Assembly: GCF_039543665.1 (NCBI RefSeq)
Contig: NZ_BAABKE010000005.1
Coordinates: 1-64,000, forward strand
Origin: Wohlfahrtiimonas larvae
Lineage (GTDB): Bacteria > Pseudomonadota > Gammaproteobacteria > Cardiobacteriales > Wohlfahrtiimonadaceae
Length of the DNA: 64,000 nucleotides
Direction of reading: 5' to 3'
Made by a program: the position numbers and the translations under genes. The number at the start of each line of letters is the position of its first letter. Positions within the stretch are counted from its first letter, which is position 1. Below are positions 45,926-54,828 of this stretch, in pieces. Under the pieces are notes generated by a model, which saw only the letters and a program-made list of their open reading frames with translations, was not told the origin of the DNA and made no database searches.

Positions 45926-47269
45926 ATGTCCAAATTTTTGCAGCTTAATCAGTTGTCTTATGGTTTGCCAAATGGCAACACAGTTTTTTCAAATTTAACT
46001 TATACATTCTCACAACCCATCACAGCGTTGATTGGGCGAAATGGTGTGGGCAAAAGCTTATTGGCACAAATCATGGCGGGGCGATTATTGCCAACGGAAG
46101 GCTCATGCATCAATAGCGATTTAGTTTATTATTTATCACAAAAATCCCATGAAAATAGCATTGAAACTGTTGCAGAAGCTTTAGAAATCCAATCTATATT
46201 GGATACATTACAGCGTATTGAAAATGGCAGTGTGGATGCGGATGATTTTGAAATTGTGGGTTCGCGTTGGTGCATTCAGGATGAAGCTCTGAATTTATTG
46301 GCTGAGCTGTCTTTATCTCATGTCACATTAACAACTGCGATGCAGCAATTAAGTGGTGGTGAGCAAATGCGCATTCGCATTGCGGCAGCTTTCTTATCCC
46401 AAGCACAAATTTTGATTTTGGATGAGCCAAGTAACCATTTGGACTATCACTATAAGCAAGTTTTATGGTCGATGATTCAATCATGGCAAGGGCAGGTGAT
46501 CATCATTACCCATGATCGTTATTTATTGAACCAAGTGAACGCCATTGTGGAATTATCTACTAAAGGTTTAACAGCATATAGCGGTGCTTATCAAGATTAT
46601 GTTGAGCAGCGTGATGCAGAATTAGCATCCATCATTCAGCAGTTGAATGCAGTAAAGCAAACTGAGAAAAAGCGCTTGGCAGTTGCACAGCAACAATTGG
46701 AAAGACAAGCTAAGCGATCATCCCAAGCCAATAAACAACGGAGTGAGCAGAATCAAGCAAAAATATTGCTGGATCGCCAAAAAAATCGCAGCGAATTAAG
46801 TTCGGGCAAGGCAAAAGAGCAGAGAGATAAAATTGCTGAACAAGGTAAATTAGTCATTCAATCTGCAAAAGATCGCATAGATCAGCAAGAAGCTGTTGTA
46901 TTACATGGTTATGCTATGGATACTTTTGTGCCAAAAGTATTGGTGGAATTGAATCAGCTTGTATTACCGTATCTATCAACGCAATTGAGTAAGTTTCATG
47001 GGCAAATCGAGAAGGGCGATCGCATTGCGATTGTGGGTAAAAATGGCAGTGGTAAATCTGTATTATTAAAAACATTGGCGGGCAAAATTTTGCCATTACA
47101 AGGTGATGTAAAGCATCATGTAAATTTTGCTTATTTGGAGCAACTGTTACAAAGTTATCGCGGTGCTTTAGTGATCGTGGCACATGATCAAGAGTTTTTA
47201 GAAAATATTGGTATCAATAAATATTTAGTATCCACAGAACAAGGTTGGCAGTGGCAGGAAAAATTTTAA
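45926..47269 (+). CDS. ABC-F family ATPase with truncated second domain
   Basis: 447 residues, well under the 520-640 usual for ABC-F proteins. Domain 1 is complete: GRNGVGKS, LSGGEQMRIRIAAAF, ILILDEPSNHLD, IITHDRYLL. A coiled linker (residues 220-320) follows. Domain 2 has GKNGSGKS, then jumps from HVNFAYLEQ to LLQSYRGALVIVAHDQ with no signature or Walker B. About 65-75 residues are missing in frame. Ribosome-associated ABC-F proteins need both sites, so function is doubtful. Starts with AAGGAGG. Confidence 0.88.
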   Translation: MSKFLQLNQLSYGLPNGNTVFSNLTYTFSQPITALIGRNGVGKSLLAQIMAGRLLPTEGSCINSDLVYYLSQKSHENSIETVAEALEIQSILDTLQRIENGSVDADDFEIVGSRWCIQDEALNLLAELSLSHVTLTTAMQQLSGGEQMRIRIAAAFLSQAQILILDEPSNHLDYHYKQVLWSMIQSWQGQVIIITHDRYLLNQVNAIVELSTKGLTAYSGAYQDYVEQRDAELASIIQQLNAVKQTEKKRLAVAQQQLERQAKRSSQANKQRSEQNQAKILLDRQKNRSELSSGKAKEQRDKIAEQGKLVIQSAKDRIDQQEAVVLHGYAMDTFVPKVLVELNQLVLPYLSTQLSKFHGQIEKGDRIAIVGKNGSGKSVLLKTLAGKILPLQGDVKHHVNFAYLEQLLQSYRGALVIVAHDQEFLENIGINKYLVSTEQGWQWQEKF

Positions 47270-47310
47270 ACTACCCCTTCCAAAGGAAGGGATAGCTACA
47301 TTAATGAGAA

Positions 47311-47946
47311 TCACGATGATAGTGAATAATTTTTTTCAGCTTCAATCAATGCTTCAATATTATTTTGCGTTAAAAATGGGCGAAGTGCCTGAAATTTCTC
47401 AGGTGCCCAATCATAAATATGCAATGCTAATAATTGTTGAATGATTTCTGGTGGAAATCTATATTTCACTAATTGAGCAGGTGATCCGCCCACAATGGCA
47501 TAAGGTTCAACATCTTTTGTCGCAATACTGCCTGCGGCAATGATTGCACCTTCCCCAATCGTAATGCCCGGCATGATCATGGCTCGCATGCCGATCCAAG
47601 CGCCATCATGAATATGTGTATCACCTTTGCTTTGATAAGCATCGATGATGGTTTCCATAAAAGGATATAAGCTGAACCAATCTGCGCGATGTGTATGATT
47701 GCCACCCATGAGAATCACCGCTTCTGCGCCAATGCAGACATAATCACCAATGTATAACTGGTCAATGTGCCATAAAGGTTCCCATTTTAAGCTTTCTTCA
47801 TCGCCATATAAATAGCGTACAACAGAAGCTTCAAAGCCCTGATCCCAACAATTGCTGTAATAGCTATGTTGACCTTTAATGATAATGTTTGAGTTTTTAA
47901 CAGTTTCGTGGAGATATTCCACTTTTGACCAATGTTTTTTTTCCAT
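47311..47946 (-). CDS. CatB/Vat-type xenobiotic acetyltransferase
   Basis: 211 residues, matching the 209-212 of type B chloramphenicol acetyltransferases. Left-handed beta helix of hexapeptides (IGDYVCIGAEAVILMGG, GAWIGMRAMIMPGITIGEGAIIAAGS), catalytic His in GGNHTHR, and the closing VGGSPAQLVKYRF. Known substrates: chloramphenicol or streptogramin. Whether it gives resistance here is not shown. Its leader has an unusual structure (see 47978-48019). Confidence 0.87.
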   Translation of the reverse strand: MEKKHWSKVEYLHETVKNSNIIIKGQHSYYSNCWDQGFEASVVRYLYGDEESLKWEPLWHIDQLYIGDYVCIGAEAVILMGGNHTHRADWFSLYPFMETIIDAYQSKGDTHIHDGAWIGMRAMIMPGITIGEGAIIAAGSIATKDVEPYAIVGGSPAQLVKYRFPPEIIQQLLALHIYDWAPEKFQALRPFLTQNNIEALIEAEKNYSLSS

Positions 47947-47977
47947 GACAAAGCTCCAAATAAAATGGCAAATTCAT

Positions 47978-48019
47978 GGAATGTTTTATCGATTCGATGC
48001 ACTACATTCCAAGTGCATC
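47978..48019 (-). promoter_or_regulatory. Leader hairpin with possible pseudoknot before the CatB-like gene
   Basis: On the minus strand, GATGCACT and AGTGCATC (48019-48012 and 48003-47996) form a perfect 8-bp stem. Its loop contains GGAATGT (48010-48004), which is perfectly complementary to ACATTCC at 47984-47978. The ribosome site GGAGC lies about 15 bases further on. Loop pairing with the downstream strand could be a pseudoknot or a switch controlling translation. A bulged hairpin with six T lies at 48020-48045 on the plus strand. Confidence 0.5.
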
Positions 48020-48103
48020 AACCGCGAGCGATTCTCGGTTTTTTGAGTAAAGGATTATTGATCATTGGAGCATTATAAGTATTTATAAAACTAACTCAAA
48101 CTT

Positions 48104-48158
48104 ATAGTTAACCAGTTGACAATATTTTAAATCAAGAATATAGTTAACTGGTAAACAA
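48104..48158. promoter_or_regulatory. Paired MarR-like operators
   Basis: ATAGTTAACCAGTTGACAA (48104-48122) and ATAGTTAACTGGTAAACAA (48140-48158) repeat 36 bp apart, each with an internal AGTTAAC-type palindrome, directly before the marR gene. Confidence 0.7.
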
Positions 48159-48174
48159 AGTTAGAGTAATGATC

Positions 48175-48624
48175 ATGACAACACAAACAGAAAAAATGTA
48201 CCGAACCTTAGTGAAGCTAACGCATGCACAAGAAATACATCGAGAGAGAAAGCGTGAAGCTTTGCTAAAGGATTTAGGTAATTATACTTTGACACAATTG
48301 CATATTTTAGGCTGCATTCAACAACATGATGCTGTGAATAATAAGGTGCTCAGTGATGCGTTAGCGTTAACGAAAGCAGCAGTTTCAAAGGCTGTGAATA
48401 AATTATTGAAGGATGAATTAATCACAACGTATCAAATTGAAGATAATCAAAAGTCGATCTTTTATCAGCTAACAAAAGAAGGTGAGCACATTGCGGATAT
48501 TCATCATGTATTGCATGAGCAAGCTAAAGCAAATTATTTAAATTTTTTAGCAACGATGGATGATGAAACATTAGCTAAAGCCCAGCTATTTTTAGAAGCT
48601 TTAACAAATTATTTAGAAGAATAA
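48175..48624 (+). CDS. MarR-family transcription regulator
   Basis: 149 residues from ATG 48175 (AGAG eight bases upstream; ATG 48169 is an alternative). NYTLTQLHILGCI, then NKVLSDALALTKAAVSKAVN is the winged helix recognition region, with YQLTKEGEHIADIHHVL after it. Likely represses itself and the next gene through the paired operators. Ends at 48624 overlapping a frame of the next gene. Confidence 0.88.
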   Translation: MTTQTEKMYRTLVKLTHAQEIHRERKREALLKDLGNYTLTQLHILGCIQQHDAVNNKVLSDALALTKAAVSKAVNKLLKDELITTYQIEDNQKSIFYQLTKEGEHIADIHHVLHEQAKANYLNFLATMDDETLAKAQLFLEALTNYLEE

Positions 48625-48644
48625 TGAAAAAAGGAGATCAAAAT

Positions 48645-49034
48645 ATGCATAAATATCAGAAATTAGTGACGGAATCATTTGAAGTATTATTTGATGTGAA
48701 TACATCAGTGGATGATGTTCGACCATTTTTCTCAAAAAATTATACGCAATGGGTGGATGGCAAAAGCTTGGATTATGATGATTTCTTTCAGCATGTTGTT
48801 GCATTGAAAGAAGTGATTGCGAAAGCTCATGTGGAATTCATTGAATTTATGGTGGAAGGCGATACAGCTGCGGATATTCACGATGTATTTGTGACAAAGA
48901 AAAATAGTGAGGATTTGCATGTGCGAGTGATTGCCTTTTTCACCTTTGAAAATGATCAAATTGCTTCGGTGCGTGAAATGACGCATTTACTGAAAGGCAG
49001 TGAAAGCGATCATGATTTAGGTTCAAGAACCTAA
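48645..49034 (+). CDS. SnoaL/NTF2-like small protein
   Basis: 129 residues from ATG 48645 with AAGGAG upstream; the earlier ATG at 48624 puts the ribosome site inside the gene. KLVTESFEVLFD, FFSKNYTQWVDG, VEFIEFMVEGDTAAD and VRVIAFFTFENDQIASVREM follow the alpha+beta cone of the SnoaL/NTF2 fold. Such proteins are often enzymes or binding proteins for small molecules. Probably controlled by the MarR protein just upstream. Confidence 0.75.
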   Translation: MHKYQKLVTESFEVLFDVNTSVDDVRPFFSKNYTQWVDGKSLDYDDFFQHVVALKEVIAKAHVEFIEFMVEGDTAADIHDVFVTKKNSEDLHVRVIAFFTFENDQIASVREMTHLLKGSESDHDLGSRT

Positions 49035-49102
49035 TCCCAAAATTAAAATCATTGCGCTATAATCGAGCATCAAATTAAAAGATGTAGCAAAGTGAGATCA
49101 TC

Positions 49103-49978
49103 GTGACAAACCAACCAAAACGCGTTTTAACTATCCAATCCCATGTTGCTTTTGGACATGTTGGCAACTCGGCAGCTGTATTTACATTACAACGAATGGG
49201 CATTGAAGCAATGCCGATTAATACTGTGCAGTTCTCTAATCACAGCGGTTATGATGTTTTTTCAGGGCAAGTATTCACAGCAGAACAGATTAGCGATGTG
49301 CTTCGTGGTTTACGCGAAAACCATTTCCTAGAAAAAGTGGATGCAGTGATTTCTGGTTACATTGGTAAAGTCGGTGTTGGGCAAGTGATTCACGATGTTG
49401 TGCGTGAAATCCGCACTCACAATCCTGATGCAATGTATGTTTGCGATCCTGTGATGGGTGATAAAGAAGATGGCGTGGGATTTTTTGTGGATGAAACGAT
49501 TCCACCTTTGATGAAAGAGGCCTTAGAAAGTGCAACGATCATTACACCGAACTATTTTGAATTTGAAGTATTATGCGGAAAATCAGTAGAAACTTTGGAA
49601 GATGCTTGTCGCGAAGCGCGAAAACTGATTGCAAACAATCACTATTTGAAAACAGTATTGATCACAAGTTTTAGAGTGAATGATGCAGATGACGAGTTGA
49701 TGACATTAGCAATCACAGCAGATGAAGCATGGAAAGTCATAACGCCACGTTGCCATTATGTGCCGATGCCAAGCGGTACAGGTGATACATTTACAGCATT
49801 GTATTTAGCGCATATGTTAAATGGTGATAGCGTTGAAAAAGCGATCACATATACCACATCGACTTTATATGCTTTGGTGAAAGATACACCGAATGGTTCG
49901 CATGATTTGTCATTAGTGCGCGAACAAGCACAGATTATTGAGCCAAAAGAGTTATTTATGGCAGAAAAATTTTGCTAA
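49103..49978 (+). CDS. pdxY: Pyridoxal kinase
   Basis: 291 residues, GTG start at 49103. VLTIQSHVAFGHVGNSAAVF is the substrate-binding start of the PdxY family; VCDPVMGDKEDGVGFFV and PSGTGDTFTALYLAH (catalytic Asp and anion hole) complete it. Phosphorylates pyridoxal to the coenzyme in the salvage route. Stand-alone. Confidence 0.93.
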   Translation: MTNQPKRVLTIQSHVAFGHVGNSAAVFTLQRMGIEAMPINTVQFSNHSGYDVFSGQVFTAEQISDVLRGLRENHFLEKVDAVISGYIGKVGVGQVIHDVVREIRTHNPDAMYVCDPVMGDKEDGVGFFVDETIPPLMKEALESATIITPNYFEFEVLCGKSVETLEDACREARKLIANNHYLKTVLITSFRVNDADDELMTLAITADEAWKVITPRCHYVPMPSGTGDTFTALYLAHMLNGDSVEKAITYTTSTLYALVKDTPNGSHDLSLVREQAQIIEPKELFMAEKFC

Positions 49979-50041
49979 GAAAAAGCCAATATTATTTTCA
50001 TAATATTGGCCTAAAGTAGGATCATAAGCTAGTTTTGTTAT

Positions 50042-50854
50042 TTATGGTTTTTCGCCTGATTGAATACGTTGTTCAATCATATTTATAATAGGTTCAAGAT
50101 CAGCCACAGAATCAATGATGTAATGTGCACCTGATTTTTTCATCGCTGCCGTTGCTTGTTCGCGTAATTGATCTTGTTCTGCTTTTGGTAAGGCGTTCCA
50201 TTCAGCTTCTGTCATGCCAACTTCATTGCCACTTACTGTCACAGCAACTGTCCAAGTACCAGAGTTTAGGCCTTCTGCAATGCCGACAGCAGTATCATCC
50301 ACTTTAATCACAGTATGTGGATGCCAAACACCTAAATTATTAAAGGTTTGAAACATCATGAATGGTGCTGGGCGCCCCATTTTAAAATCACCCGCGCACA
50401 TCACGCTTTCAGGGTCAATGCCATGTGGTTGTGCTAAGCGTTGAACTTTTTCTGCAATTTCTCTGTTGTAGCCTGTAGTTGAGCCTATTTTAATATTGCG
50501 TTCACGAAGCTTTTTGAATAATTCAACGGCACCAGGAATAGGATCAGAATAATCATCAATGGCTGCCAAATTCATCGGGATGAAAACATCGTAGAGCATT
50601 TGTGCATCTAAATCTGTTGGTGCGCTACCATGTTCTTTTGCCCATGCTGAGCTCACTTCAGGCAAAGCCAATAATGCTTTGATATGATCCAACTTTGCAG
50701 AGCCCATTGGACCACGCGCCTGTTCAATCGTTAAAGGTACATTGAACTTTTCAAATAATTTCACAAATGCACCCATTGGCGCACATGAACCATGATCAAC
50801 GATGGTTCCTGCCCAATCAAAGACGATGGCAGAAATTTTTTGATCATTTTGCAT
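50042..50854 (-). CDS. phnX: Phosphonoacetaldehyde hydrolase
   Basis: 270 residues from ATG 50854 with AGGAGA upstream. HAD-superfamily motif I VFDWAGTIVDHG, GPMGSAKLDHI with the Schiff-base lysine of the cap, STTGYNREI and KVDDTAVGIAEG. Splits phosphonoacetaldehyde into acetaldehyde and phosphate. Last gene of the 2-aminoethylphosphonate operon. Confidence 0.95.
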   Translation of the reverse strand: MQNDQKISAIVFDWAGTIVDHGSCAPMGAFVKLFEKFNVPLTIEQARGPMGSAKLDHIKALLALPEVSSAWAKEHGSAPTDLDAQMLYDVFIPMNLAAIDDYSDPIPGAVELFKKLRERNIKIGSTTGYNREIAEKVQRLAQPHGIDPESVMCAGDFKMGRPAPFMMFQTFNNLGVWHPHTVIKVDDTAVGIAEGLNSGTWTVAVTVSGNEVGMTEAEWNALPKAEQDQLREQATAAMKKSGAHYIIDSVADLEPIINMIEQRIQSGEKP

Positions 50855-50871
50855 AAGAATTCTCCTCAAAT

Positions 50872-51975
50872 TTATTTAACAACAGCCATTTGTTCTAAAA
50901 CGTATTTCATACTCGCAACCACTTGGCGCATCTCTTTATGGTTGATTGCACCAATACAGCCTACACGGAAAGTTTCAATTTCTGTTAATTTCCCCGGATA
51001 CAAAATGAAACCTTCTTCTTTCACTGCGTTATAGAAAGATTTGAAATCGTATTGGTCATATTTGGGCGCTAAAAATGTCACAATGATGGGCGTGATATTT
51101 TCTTCATCCAAGAATGGTTCTAAGCCAATTTTTGCCAAACCATTCACAAGTGTTTTGCAGTTATCTTTATAGCGTGCCAACCTTGCAGGTTGTCCGCCTT
51201 CTTCTTCAAATTGATTTAAGGCTTCAGCTAAGGCTGCTACAACATGCGTTGGCGGAGTGAAGCGCCATTGCCCTGTTTTTTCCATATATTGGTATTGATC
51301 ATACAAGTCCAAAGATAAGGATTGGCTATTGCCTTGCATACTTTCTAAAATAGCTTTGCGAATGAAGATAAAGCCCATGCCTGGCACGCTTTCTAAACAT
51401 TTACCGCTTGCTGAGATTAATGCATCAAATTGAATGTCTCTTGCAGCAATGGGCAGTGCACCAAAAGAGCTCATAGCATCAATGATTAAACCAACATTGA
51501 ATTCTTTACAGATATCGCTGATTTCTTTTAAAGGATTTAAAACACCTGCACCAGTTTCACAATGAATTAAACCAACATGTGTGATAGATGCATCACTAAT
51601 TAAGGCTTTTTTTAATGCATCAGGTGAAACAGGTTCTCTTTCATTGAATGACAATAGTGTTGCTTTACGCCCCATTTTATTGGTGAGTGTCGCCATGCGC
51701 TTACAATAAGCACCATTATCTAAGACTAACAAATGCCCATTGGGGGGCAGTACACTATTAACCGCAGCTTCTACAGAAAATGTTCCACTACCTTGCATCG
51801 GTACGACAACATAATCATCATGACCATGAATAATAGAAAGTAGCTGAGAACGAATTCTTTTAGTGATTTGGTTAAAATCAGCATCCCATGAACCCCAATC
51901 TTTTAACATCGCTTTTTTTGTGCGCAATGTTGTCGTTAATGGTCCCGGGGTTAATAAGATTTGATCGCGATCCAT
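50872..51975 (-). CDS. phnW: 2-aminoethylphosphonate-pyruvate transaminase
   Basis: 367 residues, class V aminotransferase. LLTPGPLTTTLRTKKAM, LIIDAMSSFGALP (pyridoxal phosphate Asp) and SASGKCLESVPG with the Schiff-base lysine. Converts aminoethylphosphonate to phosphonoacetaldehyde, the substrate of the PhnX gene 17 bp further. Part of the same operon as the transporter. Confidence 0.96.
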   Translation of the reverse strand: MDRDQILLTPGPLTTTLRTKKAMLKDWGSWDADFNQITKRIRSQLLSIIHGHDDYVVVPMQGSGTFSVEAAVNSVLPPNGHLLVLDNGAYCKRMATLTNKMGRKATLLSFNEREPVSPDALKKALISDASITHVGLIHCETGAGVLNPLKEISDICKEFNVGLIIDAMSSFGALPIAARDIQFDALISASGKCLESVPGMGFIFIRKAILESMQGNSQSLSLDLYDQYQYMEKTGQWRFTPPTHVVAALAEALNQFEEEGGQPARLARYKDNCKTLVNGLAKIGLEPFLDEENITPIIVTFLAPKYDQYDFKSFYNAVKEEGFILYPGKLTEIETFRVGCIGAINHKEMRQVVASMKYVLEQMAVVK

Positions 51976-51983
51976 GACGTCTC

Positions 51984-53714
51984 CTAATGATTAGCCCAAC
52001 GATGTGTTGAGCGTTTGATCCAAAGTTCGATAAAGTAATAAATAGAGATGACAACTAGAGAAACACCAGTGATCATCACAGCCATTGCTGTTGCACCACC
52101 AACATCGCCAGCATCATCTAAGTTCAAAATGGCAACAGCTGCGAGTTCTGTTTCAGGTGAATATAAGAAGATCACGGCTGAAATAGTTGTCATTGCATTG
52201 ATGAAGAAGTAGCGAGAAATATCCAATAATGTTGGCAAGCTGATTGGCAATGTCACGCGCCACATTGTCTTGTAGAAAGGAACTTTGAGAGATTGGGAAA
52301 CCGCTTCAAATTCCCAATCAATGGATTTCAATGTTGAGGTCATTGTCATGTGGCTTGTGGTATAGAAATGCACCACAGTACATAGGATCAAGATCAACAT
52401 GGAATGATAGAGGAAGTTGAAAGGATTACTTGGGCTATTAAAGAAGAATATATAACCCAAACCTAAAACTAATCCCGGAATTGCAACAGGCAGAGTTGCC
52501 ATTAAACGAATGGCTAATTTAATTTTGCTAAAGCCTTTGGTTTTCTCAAGCATATAGCCATTTAAGAATACCAATGCTGTACCAATGATGGTTGTGCCCA
52601 ATGCCAAAGTTAAACTGTTCAATAATGTTTTGCCTAAGCCACTGCCAAACAGTGCTGATTCATAATTCAACAAGCTGAGTTTCAAGTTATATGGCCAGAA
52701 GCTCACGAATGATGCATAAACTGCCATCAACAACATTGCTAGCATTAAGCATGAAATCACGATGACATAAGCATTCATCGCTAAATCAAATTTCATATTC
52801 TTTTTAGGTGAAAAACGAACAGATCGAGCGGACAATGTTGAAATCTGTTTTTTACGCACATGGTGTTCTACCGTAAATGTGAGTAGCGCTGGGATTAGCA
52901 ATAACAAGGCAACAGCTGCGCCTTGTTGGAAGTTTTGCTGACCGATGATCATGCGGAATAAATCTGTGGCTAATACATCAAAGTTACCACCCACGATTTT
53001 TGGAATGCCAAAATCTGTGATCACTAATGTGAAAGAAACCATGCCCGCAGAAACTAAGCCATACTTAACACTTGGCAATGTAATCGTGATGAATTTACGG
53101 AATTTGCTTGTACCTAAAGTATCTGCTGCTTCATATAAACGCTGATCTGCTAATGTTAATGCAGTGACTAAAATCATCAAAACATGGGGGAAAATGGCAA
53201 AGATCTCTGCCAGAATAATTCCGGGTGCACCGTAAATGGAATCAAAACCTAAAGCATTCCAGAATCCTTTAGCGGCACCTTGGTTGCCAAACCAATAAAT
53301 GATCGAAATAGCAGATAACAATGATGGCGCTAATAAAGGCAATAGGGCGATTGAGCGATAAATACCTTTGAATCGTAAACAGCTGCGAGTTAAAGCATAG
53401 GCAAATGTGAAGGCTAAAGGAATCACAATGATAGTAACAACAATGGAAACCCAAATGCTGTTCCATAAACTTCTGAGGATGGAGGGCGATTTGAGATATT
53501 CAAAGAGCGCTGAAATTCCTGAGTGTTCACTTAGTGTGTTATTGACGAATAACTGACTTAAAATTGCACTTAAAGGTGCGATTAAAAAGAGTACAAAGAA
53601 GATCAGAGAAGTAATTAATACCGTGCCAATGATGATCTTTTCAATAGGCCAAGCAGTAGATTTTGGTTGAATCATTTGTGTTGCAGACTTTGCCTGCAAA
53701 GTAGAGCTAGACAT
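51984..53714 (-). CDS. 2-aminoethylphosphonate ABC transporter permease (fused, PhnU-like)
   Basis: 576 residues with about twelve membrane helices in two halves, each with an EAA loop (LYEAADTLGTSKFRKFITITLPS and the like at about 195; WEFEAVSQSLKVPFYKTMW at about 480). This two-in-one layout resembles FbpB-type and the PhnU2 family. Forms the membrane channel with the ATPase and binding protein encoded beside it. Confidence 0.92.
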   Translation of the reverse strand: MSSSTLQAKSATQMIQPKSTAWPIEKIIIGTVLITSLIFFVLFLIAPLSAILSQLFVNNTLSEHSGISALFEYLKSPSILRSLWNSIWVSIVVTIIVIPLAFTFAYALTRSCLRFKGIYRSIALLPLLAPSLLSAISIIYWFGNQGAAKGFWNALGFDSIYGAPGIILAEIFAIFPHVLMILVTALTLADQRLYEAADTLGTSKFRKFITITLPSVKYGLVSAGMVSFTLVITDFGIPKIVGGNFDVLATDLFRMIIGQQNFQQGAAVALLLLIPALLTFTVEHHVRKKQISTLSARSVRFSPKKNMKFDLAMNAYVIVISCLMLAMLLMAVYASFVSFWPYNLKLSLLNYESALFGSGLGKTLLNSLTLALGTTIIGTALVFLNGYMLEKTKGFSKIKLAIRLMATLPVAIPGLVLGLGYIFFFNSPSNPFNFLYHSMLILILCTVVHFYTTSHMTMTSTLKSIDWEFEAVSQSLKVPFYKTMWRVTLPISLPTLLDISRYFFINAMTTISAVIFLYSPETELAAVAILNLDDAGDVGGATAMAVMITGVSLVVISIYYFIELWIKRSTHRWANH

Positions 53715-53723
53715 ATTGATTCC

Positions 53724-54791
53724 TTAAGCTGCAAAAACATTGATGCGTTCAGGTCTAAAAGCGAACGGTAAGGGTTTATCTAGCTCGATTCCCAAGTCAT
53801 ACACTTGATTTAAGGAAAACTGTAATCGGATGGATTGCTTTGCAAAGGCTGGTACTTCCAGTTCTGCTAAGCAAGTGCCACCCAAAAATTCAATATCTTT
53901 GATGATGCCAGTGAATCGCTTTGCTGAATCATTATGATTAAATTCAACTTTGCGATCTTCAGGGCGAAGATATAAGCGAACTTTTTCACCTTTAGGATGG
54001 GAAGGAACGTTTGGTGCATGAATGATTTCATCGCCACAACGATAGTAATGATCACCTTCTGATAAAGCATCCAATTGATTAATTTTACCGACAAAGTCAG
54101 CCACAAATGGATTAGCAGGGTGATGATAGACTTCCAATGGTGTACCAACTTGTTCAATCACACCATGATTCATAATCACAACGCGATCCGCAATGGCGAG
54201 CGCTTCTTCTTGATCATGTGTGACCATGATGGTTGTAATGCCGAGTTGTTTTTGTAAACGGCACAATTCTTCGCGTAGATGAATGCGCACAGTTGCATCA
54301 AGTGCGGATAAGGGCTCATCCAATAATAATAAATTAGGCGATGTTGCTAATGCACGAGCCAATGCAACACGTTGCTGTTGCCCGCCTGATAATTGGCTAG
54401 GATATTTTTTGCCACTATCAGGTAAACCAATCAAATGTAACAATGCATTAATTTTTTGTTCAATCGTTTCTTTTTGTTTTTTCTGATTTACTAAGCCATA
54501 AGCGATGTTATCGCTCACGGAGAGATTGGGAAAAAGAGCATAGGATTGGAAAACAATCCCATAATCTCTTTTTGCAGGTGGCAATTTGGAGATTTCTTGC
54601 CCTTTTTGAAAGATCTTGCCTGATGTTTGCTCTTCAAGCCCAGCAATAATACGAAGCAGTGTTGTTTTGCCACAGCCAGAGGGCCCTAAAAAACAGATAA
54701 ATTCACCGGATTCAATGGCTAAATTGATCTCTTTTAATGCGGTAAAATGTCCAAAACGTTTATTGATAGCATTCAGCTCAAGAAATGACAT
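53724..54791 (-). CDS. 2-aminoethylphosphonate ABC transporter ATPase (PhnT-like)
   Basis: 355 residues. Walker A GPSGCGKTTLL, signature LSGGQQQRVALARAL, Walker B LLLLDEPLSALD and the H-loop VTHDQEEA; a C-terminal TOBE-like domain from about 270. Powers phosphonate uptake. Nine bases before the permease gene. Confidence 0.93.
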   Translation of the reverse strand: MSFLELNAINKRFGHFTALKEINLAIESGEFICFLGPSGCGKTTLLRIIAGLEEQTSGKIFQKGQEISKLPPAKRDYGIVFQSYALFPNLSVSDNIAYGLVNQKKQKETIEQKINALLHLIGLPDSGKKYPSQLSGGQQQRVALARALATSPNLLLLDEPLSALDATVRIHLREELCRLQKQLGITTIMVTHDQEEALAIADRVVIMNHGVIEQVGTPLEVYHHPANPFVADFVGKINQLDALSEGDHYYRCGDEIIHAPNVPSHPKGEKVRLYLRPEDRKVEFNHNDSAKRFTGIIKDIEFLGGTCLAELEVPAFAKQSIRLQFSLNQVYDLGIELDKPLPFAFRPERINVFAA

Positions 54792-54828
54792 ATAGGCCGA
54801 TCCCCTTATTAATTAATGAAAAATATGA

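Noticed and set aside
48020..48045. Rho-independent terminator on the plus strand
   Set aside because: The stem is bulged and no plus-strand gene ends upstream; only mentioned with the leader.
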